A DNA stretch of 64,000 nucleotides, taken from contig NZ_CM001240.1 in the NCBI RefSeq assembly GCF_000230835.1, positions 4,490,779 through 4,554,778 on the forward strand. Reading direction: 5' to 3'. Shown in pieces: positions 28,394-37,843 of the stretch (its first letter is position 1; the number at the start of each line of letters is the position of its first letter). The notes below the pieces were generated by a model. That model did no database searches. It was not told the DNA's origin and saw nothing but the letters and a program-made list of their open reading frames with translations. Origin of the DNA: Clostridium sp. DL-VIII (GTDB lineage: Bacteria; Bacillota; Clostridia; Clostridiales; Clostridiaceae). A program made the translations under genes and the position numbers.

Positions 28394-28678
28394 TTATACT
28401 AGAACTTCAATAATCGCTTTATCTACTTTTCCTGGATTAATGTTTGTTAGATAATTCATAGCATTAACTACAGGAAATTTATAATTTCTTGATGAAATTG
28501 TAGTTGTTACCAAAAGATCTGCTTGATCTTCATAACCACCAACTTCTGATATCTTACATTGTATAATCCGCGCATTGATACCATTGGCTGAAACTAATTC
28601 CTCTACTTTTTTGCACACAACTGTTGAAGTTGCTATCCCTGTACCACAAGCTACTAATACCACTTTTTGTTTATCCAT
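28394..28678 (-). CDS. PTS EIIB component, galactitol family
   Basis: A 94-aa cytosolic phosphotransfer protein. The phosphorylated Cys is in VACGTGIATST near the N terminus, the hallmark of EIIB-Gat proteins. It lies 42 bases after EIIA and has GGAGGTAAAAAA before its ATG. It relays phosphate from EIIA to the sugar alcohol bound by EIIC. Confidence 0.92.
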   Translation of the reverse strand: MDKQKVVLVACGTGIATSTVVCKKVEELVSANGINARIIQCKISEVGGYEDQADLLVTTTISSRNYKFPVVNAMNYLTNINPGKVDKAIIEVLV

Positions 28679-28719
28679 TTTTTTACCTCCTCAAATGGAA
28701 TTTCATATCCTTATATTAT

Positions 28720-29196
28720 TTATTCACTTTCATAATTAAAACTTGAAACGATATCATATATTTCATCACTATCTTTTGCCTGAATCATATTCTTCAAAAC
28801 ACTTTCATTTTGAATTAAAAACATTAATTGCTGTAACATTAATATCTGGCTGTGTGGTTCATTTAAAGCCATAGTAAATACTATATTAACATTTACACTT
28901 CCATTTCCATCCATAGAATTAAATTTCACTGGACTTTTTAGTGTTGCAATGGCTATAGCTGGCTTTTTAACATGAACCGCATCTGTGTGAGGTATTGCGA
29001 CATTATACTTTCCAAGCAATAAACCTGTAGGAAACTTGCTTTCCCTATCTACTAATCCATTAAAAAACGATTTTTCTACGAAACCGCCTTCCAGCAATAT
29101 TGGAGATATTTTTCCAAAAACCTCCTCAGCAGATCTAGCTTCAAGATCGTTTACAACTAAATCTCTTCTTAAAAATTCTCTTATACTTCCAGCCAT
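28720..29196 (-). CDS. PTS EIIA component, fructose/mannitol/galactitol type
   Basis: A 158-aa EIIA-2 domain protein. The phosphorylated His is in VAIPHTDAVHV. I place the start at ATG 29196 (MAGSIREFL), which AAGGGGAAGG precedes; the upstream in-frame codon is unsupported. It is the first gene of the PTS operon and lies about 150 bases downstream of a -24/-12 promoter, as expected for a LevR-type regulated operon. Confidence 0.9.
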   Translation of the reverse strand: MAGSIREFLRRDLVVNDLEARSAEEVFGKISPILLEGGFVEKSFFNGLVDRESKFPTGLLLGKYNVAIPHTDAVHVKKPAIAIATLKSPVKFNSMDGNGSVNVNIVFTMALNEPHSQILMLQQLMFLIQNESVLKNMIQAKDSDEIYDIVSSFNYESE

Positions 29197-29351
29197 AAAC
29201 CTTCCCCTTTTCTTCACAGTCTTTTATACGTTTTCATCCATAATCACATTTTCATTGCAGATTTAAAATAATTTCCTACATTTAAAACTCCTCCTTATAT
29301 ATAAATTCTTTTATATGTTTCATATGTCATTACATCTTCATAATATTTATC

Positions 29352-29368
29352 AGCAACTTTCATGCCAA
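29352..29368 (-). promoter_or_regulatory. Sigma54 (-24/-12) promoter of the PTS operon
   Basis: On the minus strand TTGGCATGAAAGTTGCT matches the consensus TTGGCACGNNNNTTGCT in all but one of the fixed bases, with exact GG/GC spacing. It lies between the regulator gene and the EIIA gene it should activate. The rest of 29197-29509 is AT-rich without other signals I can name. Confidence 0.82.
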
Positions 29369-29509
29369 TATTAGGTTTAGAATGTAATATATTGAAAACT
29401 AAATCAAATTAATAAAATAGTTCTATATACATGTCTATTATTTTTTATTATCCACACGCAAAATAACAAGGTAGAATTTTATATTTTCTACCTTGAAAGT
29501 TAAAAACAC

Positions 29510-32494
29510 TTATTTAATTTTTAATAATAAATTAGAAATCTCTTTAATCGAACCTGCCTTTTTTATTCCATCTGCTATATCTGCCATTGATATAGTATCA
29601 AATAAGCTTCTCACTATTTTCATGTCACCTTCTTTTAATGCCAGCATAATAACAACATTGACCTCACAATCATAGTCCCATAAGATAGGATTATTGAGCT
29701 TAAAAATAGCCAAAGATGATTTCTTTACAAACTCAGCCAGACCATGTGGTATACCAAAAGTTCCATCAAAAAGAGTACCTCCCATTAATTCTCTCTTATA
29801 CACACTTATTATATACTCTTCTGTAACCTTTCCTTTAGAAATAAGTAGCTTACACATTTCATCTATTAAATCACTTTTAGTAAGCATATCATCTCTAATC
29901 TGTATCAGTTCCTCGTCGATTACATCTATTAAAGGATTAATATTTTCTATTCCAAGTAAATTTTTTAATCTTAATTTTCCTGATTCTCTCAAAATATCCT
30001 TAAAAGATATAAATGGTATCTTTTCTATTTCAGGGTCGATGGTTCCAACAATTGCTGTTATGTTATTATCTTTGCTTATTTTCATTATTTCATCTTTAGC
30101 ATTTTTTATATTCATAATTCCAACTGGTATAATATTTAGATTTTCATTTAACTTACCTAATATATCCTCAAGATATTTTTTTATTTTTAAAGCAGTTCCT
30201 TCACCTGTTATGCATAGTGTAACTATAGTTTTAATGTATTTCTTTATGCCTTTTACTTTTCCAACATAGGCCTTTTCTCCATCAAGTGCTTTATGAATTT
30301 CGTACAAGTTGCTATTGGCAATCAATGCTCTTCTCACAGCCTCCAGAACCATTACAGTATCTACTCTCCCAATAACCATTGTAGGAACCCCAGTTTCCTT
30401 AGTTATAATTTCTCCAAAAGTGACCAGTGATCCCATATCAACTAATATCAAACAACCTTTTCCTTCATGTACATTTTTAACAGTATCTATAGTTCTTTTA
30501 AGCACGCTTTGCGGACTTTCATCAAGAGACATTTCTATTCCTACCGCAAGATTCGTACCTAGCAATTTATTTGCTACATCTGCCATACCACAAGCAACAT
30601 GTCCATGACTTAATACTATAACTGCCACTCTTCTTACTTTTTCATCCGTTGTTGAAAACGTTTTTAAATACATTGCAATAAATCCTATTTCATCCTCTGG
30701 AAGCTCAATGTTTAAACTTACATTAATCTCCTTGGTTAATATTTTTGCAATTCTATATTCATTATAGTATTCCTTTTTTATATAATCAGCCTCTGGATTT
30801 CTTATTATTCTTCCATGCTTCAATCTATCATAAGTTGAATTTAGGTGCATTGCTATGCAGTAATAAAAATTATCCTGAATATTTTCAATATATTGTTTTG
30901 CGATATCAGTTACCTTTTCAACCACTTGTAATATTTTTTCATCTATTATATCTTTTAATTCTTCCTTAGGAAAAATTATATTTCTTTCTATGTTTTTAGC
31001 AAATTTACTTAGGTTTGATTCCATTTTGCTCCATATAATTTTATTAATTTTTTCTTTACTGAGTCCTTGCTTTTCAAGTTTATAATACTTTTCCTCTATA
31101 TTACTATAAATTCCATCAGGCAGCATATATCTATCATCTTTTAGTTTCTGAGTAATAACATCATTAGGATTAACAATCAAATCTTCATCAAAAATATCCT
31201 CAGGTACCATTTTTCTATCCTCAACGCTTGATATACCTAATGGTACATTCTTAGGCAAATCTTTTATATCAACAATAACTCCTTCACTTAAATTACTACT
31301 CAATGAATTACAAAAACCTCTTGCACATGCAACTTGTATATCACTTCTTAACTGTCCTATATTTCCTGGACAATTATATAATAACAAAGATCTAATCACC
31401 TCATAGTATACAGTAATTTCTTTTCCAATCCTTGCTGATTCCTGCGAAAAAAAGCTTTTAATCAGCACATACTTTTCATTAATTGGTCTGCTGTTAATGG
31501 AAGGAAGTTCAATTATCATTGGTATTCTTCTTCTAAAGGTTAATAATAAGGATGATTTAGGATCTTCTGTTGTCGCCGCAATTATCATGACATTGGCAGT
31601 TCTGGTATTTTCAGTTTCACCAAGCCGCCTATACTTCCCCTTGTCCAATAAGTAAAACAATATCTCCTGTCCCTCACTTGGTAATCTATGAACTTCATCT
31701 AAAAATAGTATTCCTTTATCTGCCTTTTCAACTAGACCTACTTTTTCCGAATTAGCACCAGTGAAAGCCCCCTTACTATAACCAAATAATTGTGCTAAAA
31801 GCAATTGAGGATTATCTACATAATCAGCACAATTAAAAATAATAAATGGTGCATTTTTTCCAAAGTGATGAGAATTGGTTGCAAAATTATACATAGCTTC
31901 TGCAAAAAAACTCTTTCCAACACCAGATGGACCAAGCAAAAGCGTATGAAGTCCGTGTGGTGGATATAATACTGATGCTTCAGCCTGACTAATTGCATTT
32001 TTTAACGACCCATGATATCCTATAATTTCTCTTAAACAATTATTCCTCCTCTTATTTTCATGATTAATTGTATGAGTGGATTTCCTCTCATTTACTTCTT
32101 GTACATCTGGATCTTTTAAAGGTTCAACTACTTTTAAACTTTTTATCGAAGCTTCCGTCAATTTTTTTACTCCTTCAGAATTCTTTTGAAACATTTCTTT
32201 AATTATAGCTTTTTTAATTTGAGCTACTGAATACCTAGAAATATCATATCCCAAAAGAGATAACCTTTTACATAACTGCCTATCCGAAATTTTATTATCT
32301 TCAATTATTATTTCTTTTATATCATTATATAAAATTGCTTCTTTTCTTTGGCGAGAATTGCTTATATTTTTTTCAGTCCTAAATTGAGTTATATATTCTC
32401 TAGTTGCATTTACTAATCTAGCAATATCGCTATCAGTTAATGGCTTTCTCTTATCCTCATTTTCAATTAATTCCAGTATTTTATTTTTAAGCAA
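29510..32494 (-). CDS. LevR-type sigma54 activator with PRD and PTS EIIA domains
   Basis: Large (about 994 aa) PTS-controlled enhancer-binding protein. In order: N-terminal helix-turn-helix (about 1-60), AAA+ sigma54-activating domain with Walker A LLLGPSGVGKS and the contact loop GAFTGA, a PRD domain (HLNSTYDRLKHG...GFIAMYLKTF), an EIIA-mannose-like domain (VIVLSHGHVACGMADV), an EIIB-like stretch, and a C-terminal EIIA-2-like part with FGIPHGLAE. Phosphorylation of PRD/EII His residues should tune activity to substrate flux. The start is probably TTG at 32494, behind AAAGGGGGAAG; the ATG upstream has no site. It precedes the PTS operon on the same strand. Confidence 0.9.
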   Translation of the reverse strand: MLKNKILELIENEDKRKPLTDSDIARLVNATREYITQFRTEKNISNSRQRKEAILYNDIKEIIIEDNKISDRQLCKRLSLLGYDISRYSVAQIKKAIIKEMFQKNSEGVKKLTEASIKSLKVVEPLKDPDVQEVNERKSTHTINHENKRRNNCLREIIGYHGSLKNAISQAEASVLYPPHGLHTLLLGPSGVGKSFFAEAMYNFATNSHHFGKNAPFIIFNCADYVDNPQLLLAQLFGYSKGAFTGANSEKVGLVEKADKGILFLDEVHRLPSEGQEILFYLLDKGKYRRLGETENTRTANVMIIAATTEDPKSSLLLTFRRRIPMIIELPSINSRPINEKYVLIKSFFSQESARIGKEITVYYEVIRSLLLYNCPGNIGQLRSDIQVACARGFCNSLSSNLSEGVIVDIKDLPKNVPLGISSVEDRKMVPEDIFDEDLIVNPNDVITQKLKDDRYMLPDGIYSNIEEKYYKLEKQGLSKEKINKIIWSKMESNLSKFAKNIERNIIFPKEELKDIIDEKILQVVEKVTDIAKQYIENIQDNFYYCIAMHLNSTYDRLKHGRIIRNPEADYIKKEYYNEYRIAKILTKEINVSLNIELPEDEIGFIAMYLKTFSTTDEKVRRVAVIVLSHGHVACGMADVANKLLGTNLAVGIEMSLDESPQSVLKRTIDTVKNVHEGKGCLILVDMGSLVTFGEIITKETGVPTMVIGRVDTVMVLEAVRRALIANSNLYEIHKALDGEKAYVGKVKGIKKYIKTIVTLCITGEGTALKIKKYLEDILGKLNENLNIIPVGIMNIKNAKDEIMKISKDNNITAIVGTIDPEIEKIPFISFKDILRESGKLRLKNLLGIENINPLIDVIDEELIQIRDDMLTKSDLIDEMCKLLISKGKVTEEYIISVYKRELMGGTLFDGTFGIPHGLAEFVKKSSLAIFKLNNPILWDYDCEVNVVIMLALKEGDMKIVRSLFDTISMADIADGIKKAGSIKEISNLLLKIK

Positions 32495-32733
32495 AACTCT
32501 TCCCCCTTTCATATAATTTCGCAAATATATCTATTTTATTGATGAAACTATTTTTACAAATATAACAATTATATTATAAATCATATTCCTATCTTTTCCA
32601 CATATTATATTAACTTCTATATATATTTTTTATTATGTGCATAAATATAATTCCACAAATACACTCCTAGGGTAAGAATAAACCTCTATTTTTTACCTAA
32701 TTTCCGAAAATAATTAAATTCTTTAAAGTAAAA

Positions 32734-32766
32734 GAACAGTAGTTAACTTCTCGTTACCACTGTTCA
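32734..32766 (-). terminator. Terminator of the 86-aa gene
   Basis: GAACAGT (32734-32740) pairs with ACTGTTC (32759-32765), with inner GTTAAC/GTTACC support and T-rich sequence after it on the minus strand. Confidence 0.6.
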
Positions 32767-32852
32767 TAAAAACTATTTTTTATATAATATTTCTTCATAT
32801 CATTTTACTTAATCCTCTTTTATCTTTTTACATTTAAAATAATATTATAATT

Positions 32853-33113
32853 TCAACTTATTTTTTCTATTTCTAATAATCTAGGCTCATTATCTTTTTG
32901 AACTCTTATATATACTCTTGCCATCTTCATTTGTAAATTTTTTATTATTGATTTAACTTTACATATAAAATAGTAATCTTCTATTTCATTAGTTATTACT
33001 GCAATTGGATTAAAGTTTAACCCAATCATCCCATCTAAAGCTCTCACTAATATTTGTTTATCTTCTATTGTTAAAATTCCTCTTATTTTGAATTTATAAC
33101 TTTCTTTTTCCAT
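32853..33113 (-). CDS. Small hypothetical protein (86 aa)
   Basis: Unrecognised protein, mostly beta-strand-like, no signal peptide or membrane segment: KFKIRGILTIEDKQILVRAL at the start, VYIRVQKDNEPRLLEIEKIS at the end. It has a fair ribosome site (GGGGAATTGGTGGT) and its own terminator, which supports it being real. It lies just downstream of the ISL3 element insertion. Confidence 0.55.
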   Translation of the reverse strand: MEKESYKFKIRGILTIEDKQILVRALDGMIGLNFNPIAVITNEIEDYYFICKVKSIIKNLQMKMARVYIRVQKDNEPRLLEIEKIS

Positions 33114-33191
33114 ACCACCAATTCCCCTTTCTAATAAATATATTATTATTAATTCTTGCCAATTATTTTGTAAATATATTAATCTTTAATT

Positions 33192-33199
33192 AAAAAATT
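33192..33199. repeat. Target-site duplication of the ISL3 element, left copy
   Basis: AAAAAATT directly abuts the left terminal repeat; the identical 8 bases are at 34583-34590 beyond the right end. ISL3-family elements make 8-bp duplications. Confidence 0.85.
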
Positions 33200-34582
33200 G
33201 GCTCAACATCAAAATATGTTCTTGACAGCTTAAGCTGTCAAGAAATGGTTATTACATTCTAATAAAATTCTTCCTTTGTAGTAGTCTTTATTCCTTGTAA
33301 AATAGTGTCTGCGTTGAATTGCTTTAATTTTACCGTTTCTACCTTCAACAGCGGCATTGGTATATCTACAATGATGATAGTTAATTATTTCTTGTCTCCA
33401 GTTTTCAAAAGTAACCAAAGCACGTTCTACCTCAGGTATATTTAGTGAATGTCCTTTTTTACACCATTTATCAAATACATTTGTTGCCTGTATAACACTT
33501 GAACAACAGTCATACCACTCAATAAGTTCCTCTTTCCACTCATATACTGCTTTTAGGTCAGGTGATAATGACAACAACTGCTGGAGCATCTCAACCTCTT
33601 TTGATGTAAGATATTCATTCCGTTTTTCAAGTACTGATTTATTTCTTTTCAATACTGTCCGTGCCGCAGGAGTTAAATCACAACTTATGCGTTTTCTTAC
33701 GCCTCTAAGAGCTTCCATAGCATAGCTATTAACATGAAACCTATCCGCAATACGTATAGCATCTGGGTATACTTCTTTTGCAAATGTGTGATAATATGGA
33801 GCCAAATCCATTACTATAGCAAAAGGTCGGAGCTCAAAAAGTTCTGGATTTACAGTCTTATGACTTCTAAGCTCTTCAAGTTTTCTTCCTGGAATTATTT
33901 CAAGTAATGTTCCGTTACGAAGGTCATGAATTCCAGTATTATAACTATGTCCTTTCCTTATAGCAAAATCATCCATTCCAAGTATAAGCTTGTTAGTGTT
34001 AGAACTTTCTAATATAACTTTTGCTTGCAATTGTGGAACAACATAGTCAATATAATTTTTATATATTCTTTCAACTGTAGAATATGGTATTTTCAATGTT
34101 CTAGCACAGTGAATAACCGTTGCTCCTGGTACTTTAGTTGCAATAAACTCTTGAAATTCATTAGTATAACGACTCTTTCCAGTCAGGAATGAATATTGCC
34201 ATGAAAAAGAGGCATTACAATCCTTACAGGACATTCTTATTTTAGGAACCTTTAATATTACCTCGTTTTGAAATATAGGAAGATGCCTTACTCTTCTAAT
34301 TCCAGATGAGCCTCGTCTTATTATTTTAAAACTCTTACAGCACGGACAAGGTTGAGTATATTCTGTAGGTTGGATTTCAATACAAATTCTATCTTCAAAA
34401 CCATAGATAAAATTGATAACATTTATTCCTTGTAAATTTAATATATTAGTGATATCCTGTAATTGCATTTAAACTCCTTCAATTCTATTGGATTAGTCAC
34501 TTATAGAATACAGGAATTTGAATGCATTTTTCATTTAATTTTATAATTATTTTATGTCAAGCACAGTTTTTAGTGTTGAGCC
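33200..34582. mobile_element. Complete ISL3-family insertion sequence
   Basis: A 1383-base element bounded by imperfect terminal inverted repeats of about 28 bases: GGCTCAACATCAAAAT...CTTGACA at 33200-33227 and its counterpart at 34555-34582 (GGCTCAACACTAAAAA...CTTGACA on the minus strand). An intact transposase gene and an exact 8-base target duplication show a complete and probably recent insertion. It landed between the 86-aa gene and an ada fragment. Confidence 0.93.
33230..34468 (-). CDS. ISL3-family transposase
   Basis: A 412-aa DDE transposase of the ISL3 (IS204/IS1001/IS1096/IS1165) family. The N-terminal zinc-binding part has CPCC, then CKDC; the DDE domain shows LGMDDFAIRKGHSYNT (first Asp), IVMDLAPYY (second Asp) and the late NAAVEGRNGKIKAIQRR (Glu). 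The reading frame is complete and ends two bases inside the left inverted repeat region. ATG start near the right end. Confidence 0.95.
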   Translation of the reverse strand: MQLQDITNILNLQGINVINFIYGFEDRICIEIQPTEYTQPCPCCKSFKIIRRGSSGIRRVRHLPIFQNEVILKVPKIRMSCKDCNASFSWQYSFLTGKSRYTNEFQEFIATKVPGATVIHCARTLKIPYSTVERIYKNYIDYVVPQLQAKVILESSNTNKLILGMDDFAIRKGHSYNTGIHDLRNGTLLEIIPGRKLEELRSHKTVNPELFELRPFAIVMDLAPYYHTFAKEVYPDAIRIADRFHVNSYAMEALRGVRKRISCDLTPAARTVLKRNKSVLEKRNEYLTSKEVEMLQQLLSLSPDLKAVYEWKEELIEWYDCCSSVIQATNVFDKWCKKGHSLNIPEVERALVTFENWRQEIINYHHCRYTNAAVEGRNGKIKAIQRRHYFTRNKDYYKGRILLECNNHFLTA

Positions 34583-34590
34583 AAAAAATT
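34583..34590. repeat. Target-site duplication of the ISL3 element, right copy
   Basis: AAAAAATT, identical to 33192-33199. Confidence 0.85.
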
Positions 34591-34651
34591 ATTACAAAAA
34601 ATAAAAGATAAAAACCTTATAATATGTCTTTAATGTATTTTTCTTATTTAA

Positions 34652-34870
34652 CTATGGTATGAGAAAGTTCCCACAGATATAATGAGGCAACAGATCCATA
34701 CGATTAAAAAACAATGTATTTTTTCTTAATGGAGCTTTAGCTCTGCAAGATGGTTTGCATACAATACCAGTTGTCTCTACTGCATAGTAAAACAAACCAT
34801 CATATTGCTTATCACAATCTATTGTCGCTTTCCACTTTTCCTCATCAAGTATCATACGATTATTTTTCAT
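34652..34870 (-). pseudogene. Truncated Ada N-terminal domain
   Basis: The first about 50 residues match the Ada methylphosphotriester-repair zinc domain: DGLFYYAVETTGIVCKPSCRAKAPLRKNTLFF, with the first two zinc-ligand Cys. The reading then changes to unrelated residues and stops at 72 aa, lacking the second Cys pair, the AraC-type helix-turn-helix and the methyltransferase domain. A gene remnant next to the IS element. Confidence 0.7.
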
Positions 34871-34940
34871 ATTAGCACTTCCAGAAAATAATAGCTGTAT
34901 AACAATTTATAATTCCAATTTTATTTTCATAATATAAACA

Positions 34941-34975
34941 ACTCCTCATACAAAAATTTATTTTATATGAGGAGT
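34941..34975. terminator. Hairpin between two gene remnants
   Basis: ACTCCTCATA and TATGAGGAGT pair perfectly around a 15-base loop; T-rich sequence follows on the plus strand. Confidence 0.45.
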
Positions 34976-35114
34976 ATAGCATTTTTAATAGCAGAAAATC
35001 TTACTTCATTTTGCTATGTAATATCTTTTTGTTTAATTTAAATAATCGATAATACTTTTAATTCTTTGGCTGTAAACTCTATATTTTCTTCATTTTTTAT
35101 AATTGCTAAATGCA

Positions 35115-35330
35115 TTATATTTCAGGTGTAAAACCACAATATCCTATTTCATAGCATCTTCTCTTCATATCATCCCATATTTCATTGTCTTGTATAGCTT
35201 CTATTGCTGTTGGATATAAAATATAATTTTCTTTAAATATGTGATCTCTTAAGTTAAATACTATGTATTTTGCTGTATCATCAACTTTTTCTTTTACTTC
35301 CTTAAATAATGCGTAAACTAAAACAGCCAT
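35115..35330 (-). pseudogene. Fragment of a hemerythrin-like / DUF438 protein
   Basis: 71 codons whose core (LRDHIFKENYILYPTAIEAI and DDMKRRCYEIGYCGFTP) matches the C-terminal part of the hemerythrin-like domain of DUF438 proteins, with iron-ligand-type His and Glu. The N-terminal DUF438 region and any PAS domain are absent, and no start is supported. Probably a remnant. Confidence 0.55.
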
Positions 35331-35368
35331 ATATATTCATGACCGTTTTAAACATTTAATAAATGTGA

Positions 35369-35527
35369 TTAGAATCAAATAACAATAAAATCACGTTATA
35401 TTTAAAGAAACAACGACTTTCTGCAGAAATTAGTGATGGAAGAATGATAATATTCGCTATTGCTCTTAAAGATGTTAAAGATATAAGTGAATATTTAAGG
35501 CAAGCTCTTAATTTAATATTTAAGTGA
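35369..35527 (+). pseudogene. Unidentified C-terminal gene fragment
   Basis: An open frame without a start codon reads LSAEISDGRMIIFAIALKDV, then a further helix ending in LNLIFK and TGA. The amphipathic pattern looks like real protein, but I do not recognise the family. It ends inside the FNR-like box. Confidence 0.3.
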
Positions 35528-35537
35528 TTTATATCAC
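35524..35537. promoter_or_regulatory. FNR/CRP-type operator upstream of the flavin reductase-nitrite reductase pair
   Basis: GTGATTTATATCAC is a perfect 5-4-5 inverted repeat containing the TGAT-N4-ATCA core of Crp/Fnr-family sites. It lies about 90 bases before the flavin reductase start, next to a TATAAT (35542-35547). A redox- or NO-responsive regulator is plausible. Confidence 0.5.
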
Positions 35538-35623
35538 GGCACTATAATCTTTTATATTATAAAGTTAAATAGTTAAATAAATTAATTTACTTAAAATACA
35601 AACTTTTTAGGAGGAATCTGAAA

Positions 35624-36169
35624 ATGAAAAAAATAAATGTTAACTATGAAAAAATGTATTACGGATTTCCTGTAATTCTTATAAGTTTTTACGATAAAAA
35701 TGGTGTTCCAAATGTAACTACCCTTTCTTCATCTTATACCCTTAAAGATATGGTAGTTCTTGGCTTTAGCAGTAAGGGATATGCTATAAATCAAATTAAA
35801 GAAGTTCGCGATTTCGTGATTAATATTCCTGACAGTTCACTTAGAAAAGAAGTTAGTTTTTGTGGTACTAAGTCTGGTCATGAAATTCAAAAGTTTGATG
35901 CTGTTAACTTAACACCAGTTAAATCTTTAATTATAAATGCACCTATAATTGAAGAATGCCCAATTGCTATAGAATGTACTTTAACTGATATTATTGAAAA
36001 TGATGCTTATAAAGGTATCACTAATATTTTAGGAACTATTAAAGGCAGACTTATTTCAAATGAATATTTAAATGTCGATGATAGATTAAACTTTTCAAAA
36101 TTTGATAATCTTTTATATTTTGGAGATGGAGTAAGCAAAGGCTACGGATATATGAAAAATGAACTATAA
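35624..36169 (+). CDS. Flavin reductase-like FMN-binding protein
   Basis: A 181-aa split-barrel flavoprotein of the flavin reductase-like family (FMN-binding). Characteristic segments: YYGFPVILISFYDKNGVPNV, VVLGFSSKGYAINQIKE, and FVINIPDSSLRKEVSFCGTK. It probably binds FMN and may supply electrons or serve a redox role. It stands 17 bases before the nitrite/sulfite reductase gene with GAGGAATC... (TTTAGGAGGAATC) upstream of its ATG, so the two are a transcription unit. Confidence 0.85.
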   Translation: MKKINVNYEKMYYGFPVILISFYDKNGVPNVTTLSSSYTLKDMVVLGFSSKGYAINQIKEVRDFVINIPDSSLRKEVSFCGTKSGHEIQKFDAVNLTPVKSLIINAPIIEECPIAIECTLTDIIENDAYKGITNILGTIKGRLISNEYLNVDDRLNFSKFDNLLYFGDGVSKGYGYMKNEL

Positions 36170-36186
36170 GATAAGGAGGGCATTAA

Positions 36187-37784
36187 ATGTCTTATGAAGT
36201 ATTTTGGTCTAAAGATGAAAAACTAAATGAAGTCGAGCATATAAAGCTTGAAAAAGATGGTTTGGATGTAATTAAAACCATTGTAAAAAAATATTCAAAG
36301 GAAGGTTATAGTTCCATAACTCCTGAAGATATGAACAGATTTAAATGGGCTGGAGTTTACGAACAAACGCCAAGAGAAGGATATTTTATGATGAGAGTAC
36401 GTATAAATTCTGGAATTATGAGTTCTGAGCAGTCAAAGGTTTTAGCAGAAATTGCCAAGGATTATGGGCGTGGAATTGCAAATGTAACCACAAGAGGTGC
36501 TGTCCAATTTCACTGGGTTCAAGTTAAAGATTTACCTGTAATCTTTAAAAAACTAGAGGAATGTGGTTTAAGTTCTTTTGAAGCCTGTGGAGATTGTCCT
36601 AGAACAATAGTTGGAAATCCACTTGCTGGAGTTGATAAAGATGAACTTATGGATACAACTAAGATAATTGAAGAAGTAAATAATTTCTTCTTATTAAATA
36701 AAGATTTTTCTAATTTACCAAGAAAATTTAAAATATCAATATCTGCCAGCATAAATAATGCGGCTCATGCACAAATTAATGACCTTGCTTTCACTCCTGC
36801 AATTAAAAATATTGATGGCACTGAAGTAATTGGTTTTCACGTATGGGTTGGCGGAGGACTTTCAGCTACTCCTCATTTAGCGCAAAAGCTTCATATCTTT
36901 GTAAAACCCGAAAATGTGCTAAGAGTTGCTATAGGTACATGTACTATTTTCAGAGACTACGGATATAGAGAAAAACGTACTCGAGCCCGCTTAAAATTCT
37001 TAGTAGCAGACTGGGGCGTAGAAAAATTTCAGGATAAATTATTAGAGATCATTGGCGTTATGCCAAGTAGTGGCGAGGATATTTTTCTTCCTGGAATGCT
37101 GCTTACTATTTTGGAGTACATCCACAAAAACAAAAAGATAAGAGTTATATTGGCGTTAATCTATTATTAGGTGAAATCACTAGTGATGAACTCTTTGAAC
37201 TTGCACATATATCCGAAAAATACGGAGATAGTAAAATAAGAACTACATTATCGCAAAATTTAATTATTACAGGTGTAAATAATGAAGATGTGCCTTCCTT
37301 ATTAGAAAAAGATGTGTTCAAACATTTATCTCCAAATCCAAAAGCTTTTATTGGATATACAGTTTCTTGTACTGGTAAGGAATTTTGCAATTTAGCTATA
37401 GTTGAGACAAAAGAAAGAGTGAAAAAAGTTGTTGAACACCTTGACTCTAAAATTAAACTTGATACTCCAATCCGTATCCATTTTACCGGATGTCCAAACT
37501 CTTGTGGACAAAAGCATATAGCTGATATAAGTCTTCAAGGTGCAATTATAAAAACTGAAGAAGGCTCTGAAGAAGCATTTACCATATGGCTTGGTGGAAC
37601 ACTAAATGGTAATGGTACTTTTGCTGAAAATCTAAATCTACGAGTTAAATCATCTGATGCACATCTAGTTCTTGAAAACATAATACTGCTCTTTAAAGAA
37701 AATAAGTTAGAAAATGAACCTTTTAATGAATTTGTTAGCAGAATAGGTATCACTAAAATAAAGAAAAATCTTAATTATAATTAA
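36187..37784 (+). pseudogene. Siroheme nitrite/sulfite reductase, one frameshift
   Basis: A ferredoxin-type nitrite/sulfite reductase reading of about 532 codons in two frames. The first frame (to about 37095) carries FKWAGVYEQTPREGYFMMRV, TTRGAVQFHWV and CGDCPRTIVGNP. The second carries the siroheme/[4Fe-4S] Cys motifs CTGKEFCNLAIVETK and TGCPNSCGQKHIADI. The break is at GGAATGCTGCTTAC (37093-37106), where one extra A restores continuous homology (PGNAAYYFGVHP). Everything else looks intact, so this is a fresh mutation or a sequence error. It would reduce nitrite to ammonia or sulfite to sulfide. Confidence 0.85.
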
Positions 37785-37801
37785 ATCTTCAGTTATATAA
37801 C

Positions 37802-37838
37802 TAAGCTGAGCTTTTCTAAATTCTAGAAACTCAGCTTA
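37802..37838. terminator. Bidirectional terminator
   Basis: TAAGCTGAG and CTCAGCTTA with inner TTTCTA/TAGAAA pairing, between the convergent reductase and sugar-binding protein genes. Confidence 0.75.
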
Positions 37839-37843
37839 CTAGC

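Noticed and set aside
33221..33242. CTTGACAGCTTAAGCTGTCAAG palindrome as an independent operator
   Set aside because: It overlaps the end of the transposase gene and the inverted repeat of the ISL3 element, and is better explained as part of the element end.
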